From Pseudoscleropodium purum (taxonomy: Eukaryota; Streptophyta; Bryopsida; Hypnales; Brachytheciaceae): 64,000 nucleotides of DNA. Positions 46,771 to 60,370 of the stretch are shown one piece after another. The DNA lies in NCBI GenBank assembly GCA_963969395.1, contig OZ017800.1, positions 19,934,479-19,998,478 on the forward strand, written 5' to 3'. The notes under the pieces were generated by a model that saw nothing but the letters and a program-made list of their open reading frames with translations, searched no databases and was not told the DNA's origin. Made by a program: the position numbers and the translations under genes. Positions within the stretch are counted from its first letter, which is position 1. Each line of letters starts with the position of its first letter.

Positions 46771-49700
46771 AAGTCACGATATTTTCCAAAGTGACGCGCG
46801 CTGACTGGTATTGGGTGCCGAAATTTTTCTAAGTGTTGGACATCAATTAAACTAGGATGATGCTTAAGGCCCCGGCATTTGATTTTTTTGGAAAAAATAG
46901 ATAGAGTAAGGAATTTTGAATTTTCACAACTGAAGGAGCTTGCTAGTGACGGATTCTTGCTTTTGTATTTTTCATTTAGTGTATGAACATCCAAAACATC
47001 AATTGGTTGAGCCAGAGTACCATTAGCTTGAAACACAAGCATATATTGATCAAAAATTCGAATTGAGAATTCAGCAGGGAAGGGTATTAGATTAACATAT
47101 TGGATCACATGGCCAGATCAGCCCTCCACATCAGATCTGAAGTCAACCTAAGTTGACCAAGCTTCCTCACCCACAACATCCTCTTAGCTTCACTTCAGGC
47201 CATATCTGGCGCGCCATCAGTGTTTTTTGGTTATGTAGTAATGCACCATGTAGGAAATGGAGGATAAAGGAAATGGAGGATGGTCCCTCCAAATTTAAAC
47301 CACTGTGACTATGCCACGACACTAGAGTTTGGCCACCATGGTGCCAAAAAAAAAAGACCCTACTCCCCATGGATCTCCAGTTGCTGGGAGTTAACACTCA
47401 GTCTGTGCACAGGTTCTTCAAGCCTCAAACACAAATGCAAAATAATTTACATACACACATTTGAGGTTTGGTCTTATAGATGTTGGAGTAGTGGATAGGG
47501 ATTTGGTTGAAATATTAAAGCTAAAAGTATTTCATTGACCATAGTTTAAAAGTTGATTTTGACTTTGATAGCCATAGTTTAGAATTGCTAGAAGTCAAAC
47601 CCTAAAAAATGAAAGGGAGAATCTATTGACTTGATGGAGTTCCTAGAGATTAGCTAAATTAGAGAAAGGTTAGGAGGGATTAGTTGGAGCAAATTTGACT
47701 TTGAATATGTTAGCAAATACTTTTAAAAGGTTAGGATTTTCAAAGATTTGATGTAGAAAATTAGAGTCTTTCAAAAGAAAAGGAAAAAATTAAAAATTAA
47801 ATGGAAAAAATCATATAAAAAATTTTACTTGGAACAAGTAAGGAAGTTTGGAGAAGAAAACTTGACCATCTCAAGTACAAATAGGAAGAATAAAAAATAA
47901 GGAAGAATGGAAAATGCGCACAACCAAGGGATGGATTTCACAATACAATTGGAGCATGAATCAATTGATGATGTCAAGATGAGTGCTTAATCTCCAACTG
48001 CTAATGGGGGTTTGATTTTCCCTTTAATTCTTAATTTCAATTAACAATTAGAACCATAGGAATAAAGTAGAGTCAACCCTTAATATCATTAAAAAAAAGG
48101 TAATTTTAGGATTTAGAATAATATAGAAAACTTCCCTAGCATTCCAAAACTATATTATACTTCCAAGCCTGACAAAAATTGCAAAAGTTATGCTTGGATG
48201 AAATTTAATTAATTTTGGATGAAAAATTTGAATTACAAAGGATAGAATAGAATTTAGTTTATAAATTTTAACTCCTCATGGTGATCAAAATTTATTAACA
48301 AGATCAAATTAAGCATTGAAGAACCATAGAATTTTCTTTATTTAATAAAAGTCAGAAGCAAATGCAATAAAATAATTTCAAGGGAACGAGTGAAAAAATA
48401 ATTGGTACATTAGACAAGCCAATTAACGGTCAAAAAATTACCATTGATTTTTACTATAAACTTTGAATGAGAGAATTGACTTTCATTTAAATAAATTGAA
48501 AACCTCAAGAATAAGTTGACTACTAGTTAGGTTAAATGTAAAATCAAAAGAACTTACTTTGAAAAAGTATGGTAGAAAAAAAGACAAGGAATTTAAAATT
48601 TTTACTAATAAGGCCTTATGAAAATCTCGAAATGAGGAAGAAGTAGGAGCTTAAGAATACACTTGAAGGCTTTAAAGATAGAAATTAGATCAAATATCCA
48701 TAGTCAAAATCAATTATAGAATAGGAGTAGGAACTATAGTTTTCCGTCTTCATCCAAATCTACCAACTTAAAATCATAATAGGATTTAGTAAAAAAGCTC
48801 CATTGCTTAGAAGGTAGCTTATTTACTACAAACCACTCACCTATAGAGTTGAACCAATAATAATAAAACCTGGTTGTATACATTGGAACTTAAAAGGTGG
48901 AATTCCGAACACTCACAATAGGTTTGGGTTGAATGTAAGTTTGGGTTTAGGTTTGAGTTGGAAATTTTTTTAAATTATGTTCTAGTAGGGAATAGAGGGG
49001 TAATAAAAAATTCACTAAATTAAATTAATTGTTTGAAAATATGATTTCTCACTATCCACCCAAAAGACAACCCTCCACAAAGTCCTAACAAATGAGTCTT
49101 AACTATGCTCATGTAACAAACCAAGATTTACAAAAGCTTTGTCGGGGTAGCTTGTAGAATCAAATAAGCAAGTTTCCTAGCTTTTTTCTACATTCATTGT
49201 TCCTCAGAAAAATGGAAATTTGAATTGATTCCAACTATTGAATGTCACAATCCAAAAACACTCTACATTTCTACTATAACAAGTGAAGTCCTAGATGTTG
49301 TGGTCAACAGGCCATTTATTTCTTTATGGATGGTTTTGTTGAACACTATCAAATTAAAATTTGAAAATGTGACTAGAGCAAAACCATTTTTTTATTGCCA
49401 AATGGAGTGCCTAAGTTTGAATTTTCATGACCTTAATTGTTTTAGCACATGCTGGTTGAGAAATGGTGGCTGGGAATAATTTTATCTAGTGAGGGAATAG
49501 AAATAATGAAGATTGCACTATTTTTTGCTAATTTCTCATCAAGTTTGGAATTAGTAAAATTAAGGAATATAGTTTGAATTGTTTTTGATAAATAGAAAAA
49601 TCTATTTTTGAAAAGTGCAAAACCATAAATAGATTTTTGCAACTTCATTAGGTGTTAATGTATTATTTGTCACACAATAATGAAGTTGCTAACCATATCA

Positions 49701-50584
49701 TATCACTAAAAGAAAACTATGTTGGCTTCAACAAAAAACATCATCTAGATTTTGTTAAAGACCTTGTTTCCAACATGTTCTAGCACCTTCTACAGGTACA
49801 CACAAATTGATCACCCTTATAAACAAATGGGATTATTGTTGAAAATAAGTTGTATATTCTAAAGCCATCTTCAATGGCTTTAACACTTGAGTGTTTTATA
49901 ACAGAAACTTGAAATCTCTACCATTGGAAGCACATTCAAAAGTAAGTACATAAAAATGCTGGAAACTAAGCTCTTTAGATTATTATAGAATAAAATCATT
50001 TAGTATATTTAAAACTAAATTCTTTATTTTTAATATTATCTTAGCATTGAGATTTGAATTTTGAATTTGAACTTATCAATTTAAAAAAGATACATTAAAT
50101 TTGTTTTTAATTCATGGACAAAGACTTGTGTAGAGACTTGTGTATTGGACAACACTTGGAAAACACTCCATTTTCAAATACTAAACCTTGAAATATTAGT
50201 GTACATACGTCTTCTTTTCAACTTGTAAAAACTCTTATTTCTTGTCATTTTATAAAGAAGTTGCAAAAAGCACTATTTGTATTACATCATACATTTCTAG
50301 GTGCATTTCAAAACAAAAGTTATGGTCTCTTTTCTTTCTTATGATGTAGCCTTTTCGAAAGGTGGAGTTTTCTCTTTCAAACTTCTAAAAGAAGATTTTC
50401 AATTCTTGTGAATTTGCATATAGATGCACAACATATTACAAAGTTAACCATGTAGATTTTAAGTCACAGGACTTTGTTAGTGTGTGAAACCCTACAAAAT
50501 TGTTTGTGCTGCCCTTAGAGGGGAGCCACCCTATACCCTAGAACTAGGAATACACATTCGGGGTCTAGACTCCAGAAATGGCCA
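46771..50584. other. Intergenic
   Basis: At 46.8-47.4 kb the composition is balanced, with short frames of no known family on both strands. From 47.5 kb onward it is AT-rich and gene-free. A CACTAAAAGAAAAC word at ~49705 recalls a CACTA end but has no partner. Confidence 0.4.
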
Positions 50585-51572
50585 TTAGACCATCCCCACC
50601 AGTTGGGTTCCCTATCCTTATTTGGATGGTTTTCATCCGGATAGGAAAAAACCTCCCTCCACCAACATGTTGTATCTGTAAGTTTTGGAGGAAGGGGGGT
50701 CCCAATCCCGTGAAGAGGATGGTGGATACCAAACTGGTGCTTGGTAACCCATATTCTATATTTGGCATAAAGTGCTTGTCATTCACTCTGATCCTTTCAC
50801 CCTTAAGTTAAGCTTACTAGTTTTTGTCTTGTAATTCAATTCAAAAGATTGTTGAGTAAGCTCTCAATTCGGTTCTTGTTGTTAACTTGTTGCACTGTTA
50901 TTATTATTCACTGATTAGGTAATTGTTGGTTATTAATTAAGGTAATTGATTGATTAATTCATGTAATTGAATTACTTGATTAAAAAATATAGGAAATTTG
51001 AAATAATTAAGGATTTTAAGGTAATTTAGGTAATTGATTGTTAATTAAGGTAATTAATCAAGGGTCTAATTAATAAGGTAATGGTATTCATTAAATCTAA
51101 TGATAATAAATTAAAAATATAATGATGGGGGAATAATTTAGTACTTATAAAAGTAATAAACCATTTTTTATTTAAATGGTAACTTGTATTCTTTTTAAAC
51201 TAATGAAATAAAACATTGGTAAATTCTTTTAATAATAATAATGATGTATAAATAATTAGAATGTATGAATATATTTAATTTCTAATTTTATTTAAAATTG
51301 TGAACAATTATAATGTTCACCATTCCTTATGAATGATTATAATGTTTATAACTCCTTTTAGATAAAAACACTCCTTCGTTATTATCATTCAGCACTTGGA
51401 AGTAAAATAGAAAACCAGCTGGGAACTTGCTGGTCAATTTTAGGCTGATTTAGAGAAAGTTTCTGCATTTGGGGAAGGACCAGTGGGTTTCTACTTCCCT
51501 ACTCCAGCATGTTTGGATGAGTAAGAAGGTATCCAGATAGGGATACCGTGAGAGCTGGTGGGGATGCTCTTA
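50585..51572 (+). mobile_element. PIF/Harbinger (Tourist-like) non-autonomous element with TTA duplication
   Basis: The element is 50588-51569 (982 bp). The left end is GACCATCCCCACCAG; the right end CTGGTGGGGATGCTC complements to GAGCATCCCCACCAG, 14 of 15 identical, with looser similarity continuing inward (CCCTATCC..ATTTGGAT against GTATCCCTATCTGGAT). TTA flanks both sides (50585-50587, 51570-51572), the target duplication of the PIF/Harbinger superfamily. The interior is AT-rich with no transposase frame; the 73-77 codon frames near the left end overlap the terminal repeat. Confidence 0.88.
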
Positions 51573-54500
51573 CTCCGTATTACTTACTAGCTCCAACTGA
51601 AGGGTCTCAAGTGTTGTTTTTCATTTGATTTAAGGTAGGAGGTCCACAAACTAACTATTTAAGAGTTGAAATTGCTTTATAGGGAGTTGAAACTTCTTCA
51701 AATAATTTTCATAAATTTTTCCTTTGAATACAAGTAGAATTGGCATGTAACCCAAGTTGCTTTGTTTTTGGGGGAGCTTTGTGAAATTCGTTATTAAATT
51801 TTGAAGCCAAAGTGGTATAAGGCTCTAATAGCGTCTACCCCTTGAAATGTACATTGTCTATATATGGTCATTACCTAAAATCTACAAAAAAGAGATATGT
51901 ACATGCAATGAACATTTAAGGAGGTTTATACTTTTAGAACCTCCTACCTTAGACATTGTCTTCTTTAGAAGTAGGACCCCGTTCCTAAAGGGAAGTTTAG
52001 ATTTGGTTAGATTTAGCATGGATTCAATGAAATTTTACAAAAAGGGACATTTGTTGTTCAAGGTTGATTGAAGGTGACATGAATCATTCAAAAAATGACA
52101 TGGAAATTCAATTTTGGACACACTGTTGTTGAATTATTTGACCTCCACTTAAAAGACTATTGTATTTGTAAATTTTTTAAATTTTTTTTATAAACCCAAA
52201 AGATCTTAGCTAGAAATAAACATGACCCCTTTAGATTTATCCTATTGTAAATGGCACCACATGCTTTATTACTGAAGCTATATGCCTAATAAAGCTCTAA
52301 TCTAGGCCAAAATCCTACTCACTTTGCTATATATGGTTTAGATGCTACAATATAATTATAAAATTTCATTTTCAAAGAGAACCTTAAAGTAGGTGGATTG
52401 AATTAAAGTAGGGTACAAATTCTACTTAAGTACCATCCTTCCATCTCTACCATGGATCCGTTTTTGGATATTTTCAAAATTTCAAGTTGAGTTGGTTTAG
52501 GGTCTTAAGAAGTCTTAGAAAGAACTTTGGTTTTACAACTAAATCCAAGTTGAAGTAGGAAGAGAACTTGTCAAGACCCTAAAACTTCTTTAATTAAATC
52601 GAATACCAAATTTGAGTATAGGATATTGAAGATTAGAATTATTTTTTTCCTATTAAAGTTTATTTTACTTATGATGAAAAGAAAAGGTTACAATCATTTA
52701 AGATTGACCAAGATGCATTCACTTTTTTAATGTCTAGACATATAAAGATTAATGGATAGAGGAAGAGACTAAATCCTTCATCCAAAGTAGGTCTAATAGA
52801 GAAGATTTACCTTGACAAAAAATGCAAGAGTTTTATATTATTTACAAATAATTTTTTTGGAAATTCTAAATTCTTATTTGTAATCAAGGACCTCAAATTC
52901 ACTAATAGAGTTCTAGTACAAATCCTAGATGCAATACAATATATGGGATTTTTTTTACTTTTATCCCTAAAGAACCAATTTGAATGGAGGATTTAGTGTC
53001 TTATATAGATAGATGCCCCTTGGGCTTCTAGAGGGTATCCAAGCAAATAATATTGTTTTTGCATCACATATCTTTAAAGTCCTCACCGAGAGTTGTAGGT
53101 CTATCTTCATTGTATTAATTGTAAAAAGTAATGATGTGATTTCTATAGGTCACAACTGCTTGAATGTTATCTTGCCATGCATGTGTACAAAATAGTATAA
53201 ATGGTTGTGATAAGCTTATTGACCCTAAACTCTACAAATATCAATCTATTACAAGCATTCTAGATATGCAATTGGATGGCAAAGCTATAGCACATTGCTT
53301 ACTCCAATAGATTAATAGGATAGTCACCTTAGGCTTATAATAATATTTTTTTATCTTGGAATGACCAAGGCTTTTTTTGAGCTTCTAAAAATTTGTTCTA
53401 ATTTGAATAAAAATCCAACATTTTTGTAAGTCGTATTAATTTTTGGACATTGTAGCAATAAAATTTCAAACTGAACATGTTACAAATCACTCAATATAAG
53501 AGAATACAACAATATCACCCAAAAAAGATTAGAATATTTGATTCTAAAGGTGTTAAAACTACAAAAGTGAATTGAAATCTTTGAATCCCTTTTCTACATA
53601 TTAGATGTAAAAAAATTGGTCTTCCTCAAAATATAAAGTTTAAAGGCCTAACATACATAATTCCAATCAATTCATGGCTTTTCAAAATGTACTCTACAAT
53701 TTTTTTAAAAGACTTTTGAAATTTGATTTCCTCTTCAAGATGTAGTGTATTCAAGGCTTGGTTTCAAGAGTCTTTAACATTTTCGAGAGTCAAGATTATA
53801 ATGGACATCCTTGTCCAAGATCTTGAAGAAAAAATCATTATCAATGGTTTTCTAAATTGGATTTTTGGTACTAGAACTAGACTTGAAGAAAAAATTCTCA
53901 AAAATATGACTTTGGTTGGTCTTTATTTAAATTCAAAGTTTTGCAAAGACTAGATTCCTATGCCTTAGGCCTTCTAGAAACAATCATTATGTACTTCTTG
54001 TCTTAGGAGTTAGCAAAGATATAATCTAGATTATTTGGATATCAAATAATACTAAAGTCTCCAATCAACAATATTGGTCAATTGATTTAATACGGTGATC
54101 GATCTAGGAGGTTCTATGTGACACAAATCAAGCAGCATAAATGAAGGAAAAAATTGCAAGCTAGTACCTTTGGCCCTACATATTTTTACCCTAACAATGG
54201 AATTTGTCCATTTGTTTCACCCCAAAAATTGCACTCTAGGATCATCCTCAAGAGACTACAACCATATGGGTGGAATTTGAACAATCTTGGCTTAAATCTT
54301 ATATTTTAGTAGTTGGATAGATGTATAGATGAGTGTTTCAATTAAGCCATGACAAAGATGTTTTTAAAAAATGTTAGTATTACAAAGGCTATAGGCCACA
54401 ATTTCTACCATTTTTTTACCAATTTTTTGACAAGTGATACTTAATAGTTAGATTATGAAGTAGATTTGGGAAATATTTGTGTAGTTGATTTAAGAACTCT

Positions 54501-56774
54501 AACTTTTAATAGGAATAAGGGACTTTTGAATTGTAATGTAGGGACTTATTATGATTGAGTAAAACATTACATATGAACTTTTTTGAGAATAGAGATGTAT
54601 TTAAACGTTTTGTGGTGACTTTGTTATAAGTGCTTTTAATTTTTGCTTGAGTGAAATGCTTCTAGTATTATAAGAATTTCTTTTAATGTAGAATAAAGTA
54701 TTTTTAAGTTGTGAACCCTTAAATGTCTATACATTGAAAAAATAGATGTACCTTAATGAACCTTATTTATAACTTTTGAAAACCCTATTTTTGTAACTCG
54801 ATTTAAACTAAGAAAATGAAGTTTGATAAGTTTTGCTTCTATTCCATTTCAAAATTTTGAAAAATGTCAAAAGTGGAAGGAATTATTCCATGTAAAAGCC
54901 CTATATATTATAATCCTAAAAACAAAAAATGGAGTCTTTTTCATTCAAATTAAAAAAAAAAAAATTGATTATGAATTTGAACTAAAAAATCATGGTTTTC
55001 ATTCTATCTTTTGTTTATGGTAAAAAGTTTAGATCTTTCTAATACATCTTATAATTAAGTTTAGTTTGTACATTTAGATTTTAAAGATCACCCTAATTTT
55101 ATTTTTCTACCAAAATTGTTCCAAAACATTTTCCTAACTGGAAAATAAATGATTCTACTATAAGAAAACATCAAAATTTTACTAATCTATCAAATAAAAA
55201 TAATGGATTGTTTTAATAGTCAAATTTGACTTAAAGGTCTTTGTTGTGGTTGTTTTGGATGTAAAAAATAAAATAGTGAACTGAAAACTTTACACACTAC
55301 TACATTTCACTATTTTTACTCTCTTGAAAAATTTTCAAATTGTTTGGATTGTTTTTGCTATTCATACTTATTTATTTCCAATTTCTGCAACAAAAATGAT
55401 AATAATTATAATTTTTCTTAGAACAAAATGAAGTTTCTCATAGTTATGTACAATTCATAGTTCTAAGTGATGAAAATATGAGCTTTCTATTTGAACACAA
55501 TTTGAATGGCTAAATTTAAACTAAGATAGAAAGTTTGACCACTATATATTGGATGAATCCTTTAGGGATTTAAATAAAAGTAAAATTTAAGGATGTTTTT
55601 TAATAAGTATTTATTATAATCATTAAAAAAATTTCACCTATTGTATTTTACTTTGAATTTTTTTAGGGTTTAGGTCTAATGTAATAGCCATCAAAGTGAA
55701 TTTCCTTCAATTTTAGTAACTTGTTGTGATGTCATGGATGTTGCTTTTGAGGCAATCATCCATAGAACTACTTAGTTAGGTAGGATTCAATGATTATTTG
55801 GACTAAGAAAGGTCTTTTACTTAGTAGCTTTAATTAGTTCTTGTTATTTTGTGTTCCAATATTGTTTCCACATCCTCATCTTTATGGACTTGGATGTTTG
55901 TCTTTTTGCTGTTTTTTATGCAATTGTTTGTTCCGTTTGATATAAAAAAGATATAATCTTTCATTTAGAAAATTTGTATTTCATTAGTAAAGATGATCTA
56001 CTTGATGACATTTTGCATGAGTGAATCTTTATGACTAGTCATTGATGACAAGCCTTTTTGGATTTAATTTGAGAAAGCTCTAATTCATTAATGAATATTT
56101 GGACTTGTTTCCAAATCCACTAACTTATTATACTAGACCCCTTGGAAGAATATAGTAAGCTTAATAAGCTTACAATGGAGTACATTGGACAAAGTTTTGA
56201 AATTGAATGCCCTTTTGAATCTTTACAAACTCATGAGAGCCTTTATAGCAATATTACTTGCAATGAGTATGAGCATTTGGATTTATATGCCATTCTTTGG
56301 TCTATCTTCTCTTGGAGCAACAAATTGTAATTTCAAAATTCAATCAAGTGCATGGTACGGCAATCTAAACCCCTAAAGGATCAACAAATGTAGAGGTCCA
56401 AAACGACTTTATAATACTCGTCTATAAAGTAAAGTCAAAATTTTCATCCAGGTTTATATTTAACAATTTAAAGTATAGGATCTTTTGGTTCTTTTTCTCA
56501 AGTACATTGTATGTAATTTTGAAAATGAATGTCTCCACCAATTGCAAGTTCCATGTGCCTAATCTTCAAAATATAGGCTTTTCTAGCTCTTCCAAAAGGA
56601 GACTAGGTTTTGTCTTCCAACATTCCTAGGCAAAAATAGAGAAATACTAGAACTTGTTCCTTTAATTCAATGTATCAAACAACGGATACAAAACATGTGT
56701 AAATAATTTCAACCCCTAAAAGTTTATATTTAGGGTTAAAAAAAACTATCAAGTAGAAGGTGTTGTTATATTAA
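51573..56774. other. AT-rich gene-free stretch
   Basis: About 5 kb with stops in every frame and no recognisable domain. The open frames (51847-52071, 53723-53953, 54823-55023, 56142-56376) are short and unsupported. A CTACTATAAGAAAACATCAA word at ~55156 resembles a mutated CACTA terminus without a mate. Confidence 0.45.
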
Positions 56775-57699
56775 TTAACCCCTAGAGGTTGGAGACTATG
56801 TTTTCACCAAAAGGGCTCTAAAATGGCCATTTTTGATACAAGCATCAAATTCTAGATGAATAATGTTTTTAGGCACATGTAACTATAGGATCTTGTAGTG
56901 AACTAGTTTGAGAAGATGTGAAATTTTTTTCCAAATTTCCACCATGTAGATTGCAAGATATTAACATTTGAAGTACCCAAAATGATTTTTTTACCCTTGT
57001 GAAAAGATGGATAGTTGTACTTCACAAGGTTACATTTGTATGAAAAAATGTTCAAAATGATGGTTATTCTTTAGATTCAATTTTCAAGGCAAGTTGGATA
57101 TAGATTTGAAAATTTTTAGATCATTTGGAATTTTACCACATATAGGGAAGAAATAGTAAGTAGAAAAAAGTACAAAGTGATTGAGAATACAAAAATTGTT
57201 ACGAATTTAATTATGGAATTGAAAAATTCCAATTCTAACAATGGTTATTTATAAAAAAAAAATCTTCATCATATCTTTTCATTTTTTTCAATTTATAAAA
57301 AAAAAAAAAAGTTAAATAAAGGACTCCAAAGTTTATTTTTGAATAGGGAATCCATAATTGCCCACAAACTCATAACTTCCATCTCATAAATCAAAGTGGA
57401 ACGATTCAAAGCTTTCCACATATATATAAATCAAGAAAATCAATTTTCAATTTTTATTCTTGAAAAAAATGATTTTTTAAGAAATTTTAGGACTACCTAC
57501 CAAGCATTGAAAATTACACATCCTACAATAACTATTGAATCATGTAGTGGAAAGTTATGAAAATTGTTGGGCTTTAAAGATACCCCTTGGACACATGTTG
57601 TGTGAAAATTTTAGGGTGAAAAATAAAAAGTCCATTCAAAGTAAGTTGCCCCAAATTGCTATGTTGTTAGGAAACAAAGATTTGACCTTTAGGGATTTA
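56775..57699 (+). mobile_element. TTAA-flanked miniature element, copy C
   Basis: TTAA at 56775-56778 then CCCCTAGAGG. The body runs parallel to copy A (GACTATGTTTTCACC, GAAAAATG, TCATTTGGAATTTTACCACA, GGGAATCCATAATTGCCCAC). The probable right end is CCTTTAGGGATTTA near 57687-57699, diverged. Non-coding; the 69-codon frame at 57535-57744 lies inside or over its end. Confidence 0.6.
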
Positions 57700-59200
57700 C
57701 CTTTGAAACTAAAATGCTATCCCCACCAGGTCACTTGTAGCTAGCCGGTTGTAATGTTTTCCTTTGTAAATGAAATCCTATTTCATTTGTTTCAAAAACT
57801 AAACTAAACTAATATGCTAACAAATTTTGAAAGAATTTGAGAATTATTTATTGAAATGGTGATTGAAAATATTATGGTATACAAACCCTATTATGAGTTT
57901 TGACCTTTAATAGAAACTTTTTGAGATTGAAAGAAAAAGATGACTTTATGAGTTTTCTCATCCTTTATTCTCTACAAGTTAAAGCTTGTAAAAACTCTTT
58001 CTCCATTGTTTGGAAGTAAAGGGCTTAACTTTTTTTTAAGTAGGTATCAATCTATATAATTTTCCAAAAATAATTTATATTTTTTTACAACTTGGTTTGA
58101 CATTGAAATTGAAAAAGAAGCATCTATCTTTTGCAACATTTGTCACAATGATATGAAACAAAGCTTTACACTAGGATAATGATCGATGGAATTTATTCTT
58201 AAAATTCATGTAGACATCCAAATTATAAAGTCAATAGAACTTGCTCAAGTTTTCCAAAAGCACAAATTGGATTCCTTGGTCTTAGGGGGTTAAAATAACT
58301 ATAAAATGATCATGACCTTGGAATTGAATCAAGGAAGAACTCTAGTACATGTTTATTGAAGACACATTAGAGCACAAAATATGCTTACAACTTATTGGTT
58401 GTTGAAAGAGTAAGACTTATCCTAGAACTTAGAAGCTTTTGGCCATAAATAGGACTTCTATTGGAAATTGCATTTGTATTGTCTAACATTTTGATTAAGA
58501 CCTTAGAATATATGGTATCAAGAATCAATACAATCATGATAGATATGTTGAAAGTTTATAAGTTGGATTTATATGTCATTTTTGTATCTTTAAGTTTTAT
58601 AAAAGAATATTGATTGAATGAGGTTTAGTGTTGTATATTATTCTTGCTAATAATAGTTAGTGACTTCAAACATTTCAACCCTAAACCCTTTTGTTCATAA
58701 GAACAATGACATATAATAATTACACTAACCTCCATAATGAACTAGATAGGTTTAGCCAAATTTAGGTGTATTATAATTATATGCGACTTACCCAACACCT
58801 ATAGAATATATTCTAAGCAAGAAAATGTAAGGCATAGTATTCAAAAATAGTGTATACATCCAAAACCTTAGAAAGAGTATTTAATCTTTATCAAAAGAAT
58901 TTGAAGTCATTTGCCTTTGATCATTTATGAAAATTATAGTTTCTCTTAAACTATTTTAAACCTATTTGAATTGATTAAAATAATAGGAACCATCCATGAA
59001 AACAAAAGTTGGTGATGAATAATATCTAAACCGTTTTTATATTCTTGAATACTAAGTCTTTTATTAGTACCAAAATGTTGTCCATTTTTTCTCATTTCTA
59101 TACCCTAAAACTTTCACCGTGTAAAACTTGTTTGAAAATGGTCCAAAAATAATTTTTTTCATTAATAATAAAATTACGCTCTTCCCGTTCTCGTAGCAGA
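57700..59200. other. Intergenic AT-rich DNA
   Basis: No gene recognised. Confidence 0.4.
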
Positions 59201-60140
59201 GTGCAAAAACTTGACCTACTGCAACATTGACAGCAAAATCGCCATTGCGCTGTACGAATTAGTGCTCAGAAGGGCGTGGAGCACACAGGGGTGTGCGTCG
59301 AGTGGCGGAGCGCGCTGGGGCAAGGTGGAGTGTGCGGGCGCTGTGGGAGTGGGCGCTGCTGGTGCGGGCGCGACATTGGTCCTGCGCTACTGGAGTTAGG
59401 TATGTGGGGTTTGTTGGGTTTAGGCGTTGTGGGGCAGGTGGGGATGCATGAGGGGCCCCGTGGGGAGGTTGTAGGACGTTCCCGGGGCCATTTAGGTTTT
59501 TCGAGTGATTGATTGGGCGGTGGGCAGGCTTTGGGCGTGGCGTGGAAGGGTGTTTTGTTTGTGAGGCCGAGCGTGAATTTGTGTTTGTGGCAGTTCGGCT
59601 GCAGTCCGGCTGTTGGTTCCGAAGTTGCTCCGTTTGTGTCGTGTGTGTGTTTTCAGTTGGAGCGGACTGAGGTGATGAGTGTTTTTGTTTGATCGTTCTG
59701 TCCCCCTTGCTGTAGGGTGTTTGTCGATCCCACTTGTAGGAGGGGCATTTTCGTTTGGATGCTTTTAGGTGTGGAATCAGTTGTGGTCGTTGGAATGGTT
59801 CTCGTCGTTGTGTAGGGTTGCCTAAATTGTTGGTCGGTGATGCATTCGTGGACATGGAGCGGCTAGGGCCTGTTCTATTAGTGCGTCTCAAGTGTGCCCT
59901 GAATCTTGCAATGTTTGGTTTTGTGAGGGATGAGCCAAGGTTTTGGAGCTTTTGGCTGTTTTATTGGAAGGTGCTTTGTGTGTTTGTAAAGTTGCGTCCA
60001 GGGTGAGCGACTTGGTTATGAGTAGGGTTTCCTTTTTCTGCCCTTCTTTCTGTGGTGGTTCTTAGTCGCTTTGCCCTGATTAGGCTCTCTGACTTTGTTT
60101 TGAAGAAATTAGAGTAGATCAGTACGAGCTTGGAGCGCCC
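59201..60140. other. G-rich island without recognisable gene
   Basis: An abrupt ~0.9-kb block in which the plus strand is rich in G and T, unlike its AT-rich surroundings. The longest frame is 210 codons on minus (59259-59891); it is Pro/Thr/Ser/Asn-rich, low in complexity, has no domain, and is probably open because of the skewed composition. It may be a CpG-rich promoter or leader, or the relic of a retroelement. No terminal repeats found. Confidence 0.4.
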
Positions 60141-60164
60141 TTGATAGATCATTCTAGCAAAGAG

Positions 60165-60356
60165 ATGTCGGAATCAGAGGAGCATCTCATTTTGCACAAA
60201 ATGGCCGCAATCTCTAGTATATGCAGCTTCCTTTTTTTACTTCAAATTGTATTTTATTTTATATGTAGAGGGAATAGGTCCAAGCAAACTCTGTTTGGTC
60301 AAGAATCTAGGGTATCTCCACGAGAGAAAGAAGCTATCATGCGTTTCAAAATATGA
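60165..60356 (+). CDS. Possible 63-aa single-pass membrane protein
   Basis: From ATG 60165: a polar N-terminus (MSESEEHLILHKM), a hydrophobic stretch AISSICSFLFLLQIVFYFI that could span a membrane, then a basic tail. It is not recognised. It may instead be leader or exon sequence of the downstream 61-kb gene, or chance. Weak call. Confidence 0.2.
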   Translation: MSESEEHLILHKMAAISSICSFLFLLQIVFYFICRGNRSKQTLFGQESRVSPREKEAIMRFKI

Positions 60357-60370
60357 CAAAAAAAAATTAA

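Noticed and set aside
49703..49716. CACTAAAAGAAAAC resembling a CACTA terminus
   Set aside because: No matching opposite end or target duplication was found nearby.
55156..55175. TACTATAAGAAAACATCAA-like CACTA end
   Set aside because: First bases mutated and no partner end seen; may be a relic.
59259..59891. 210-codon minus-strand frame
   Set aside because: Low-complexity composition from the G/T-rich plus strand; no domain or codon signal supporting a gene.
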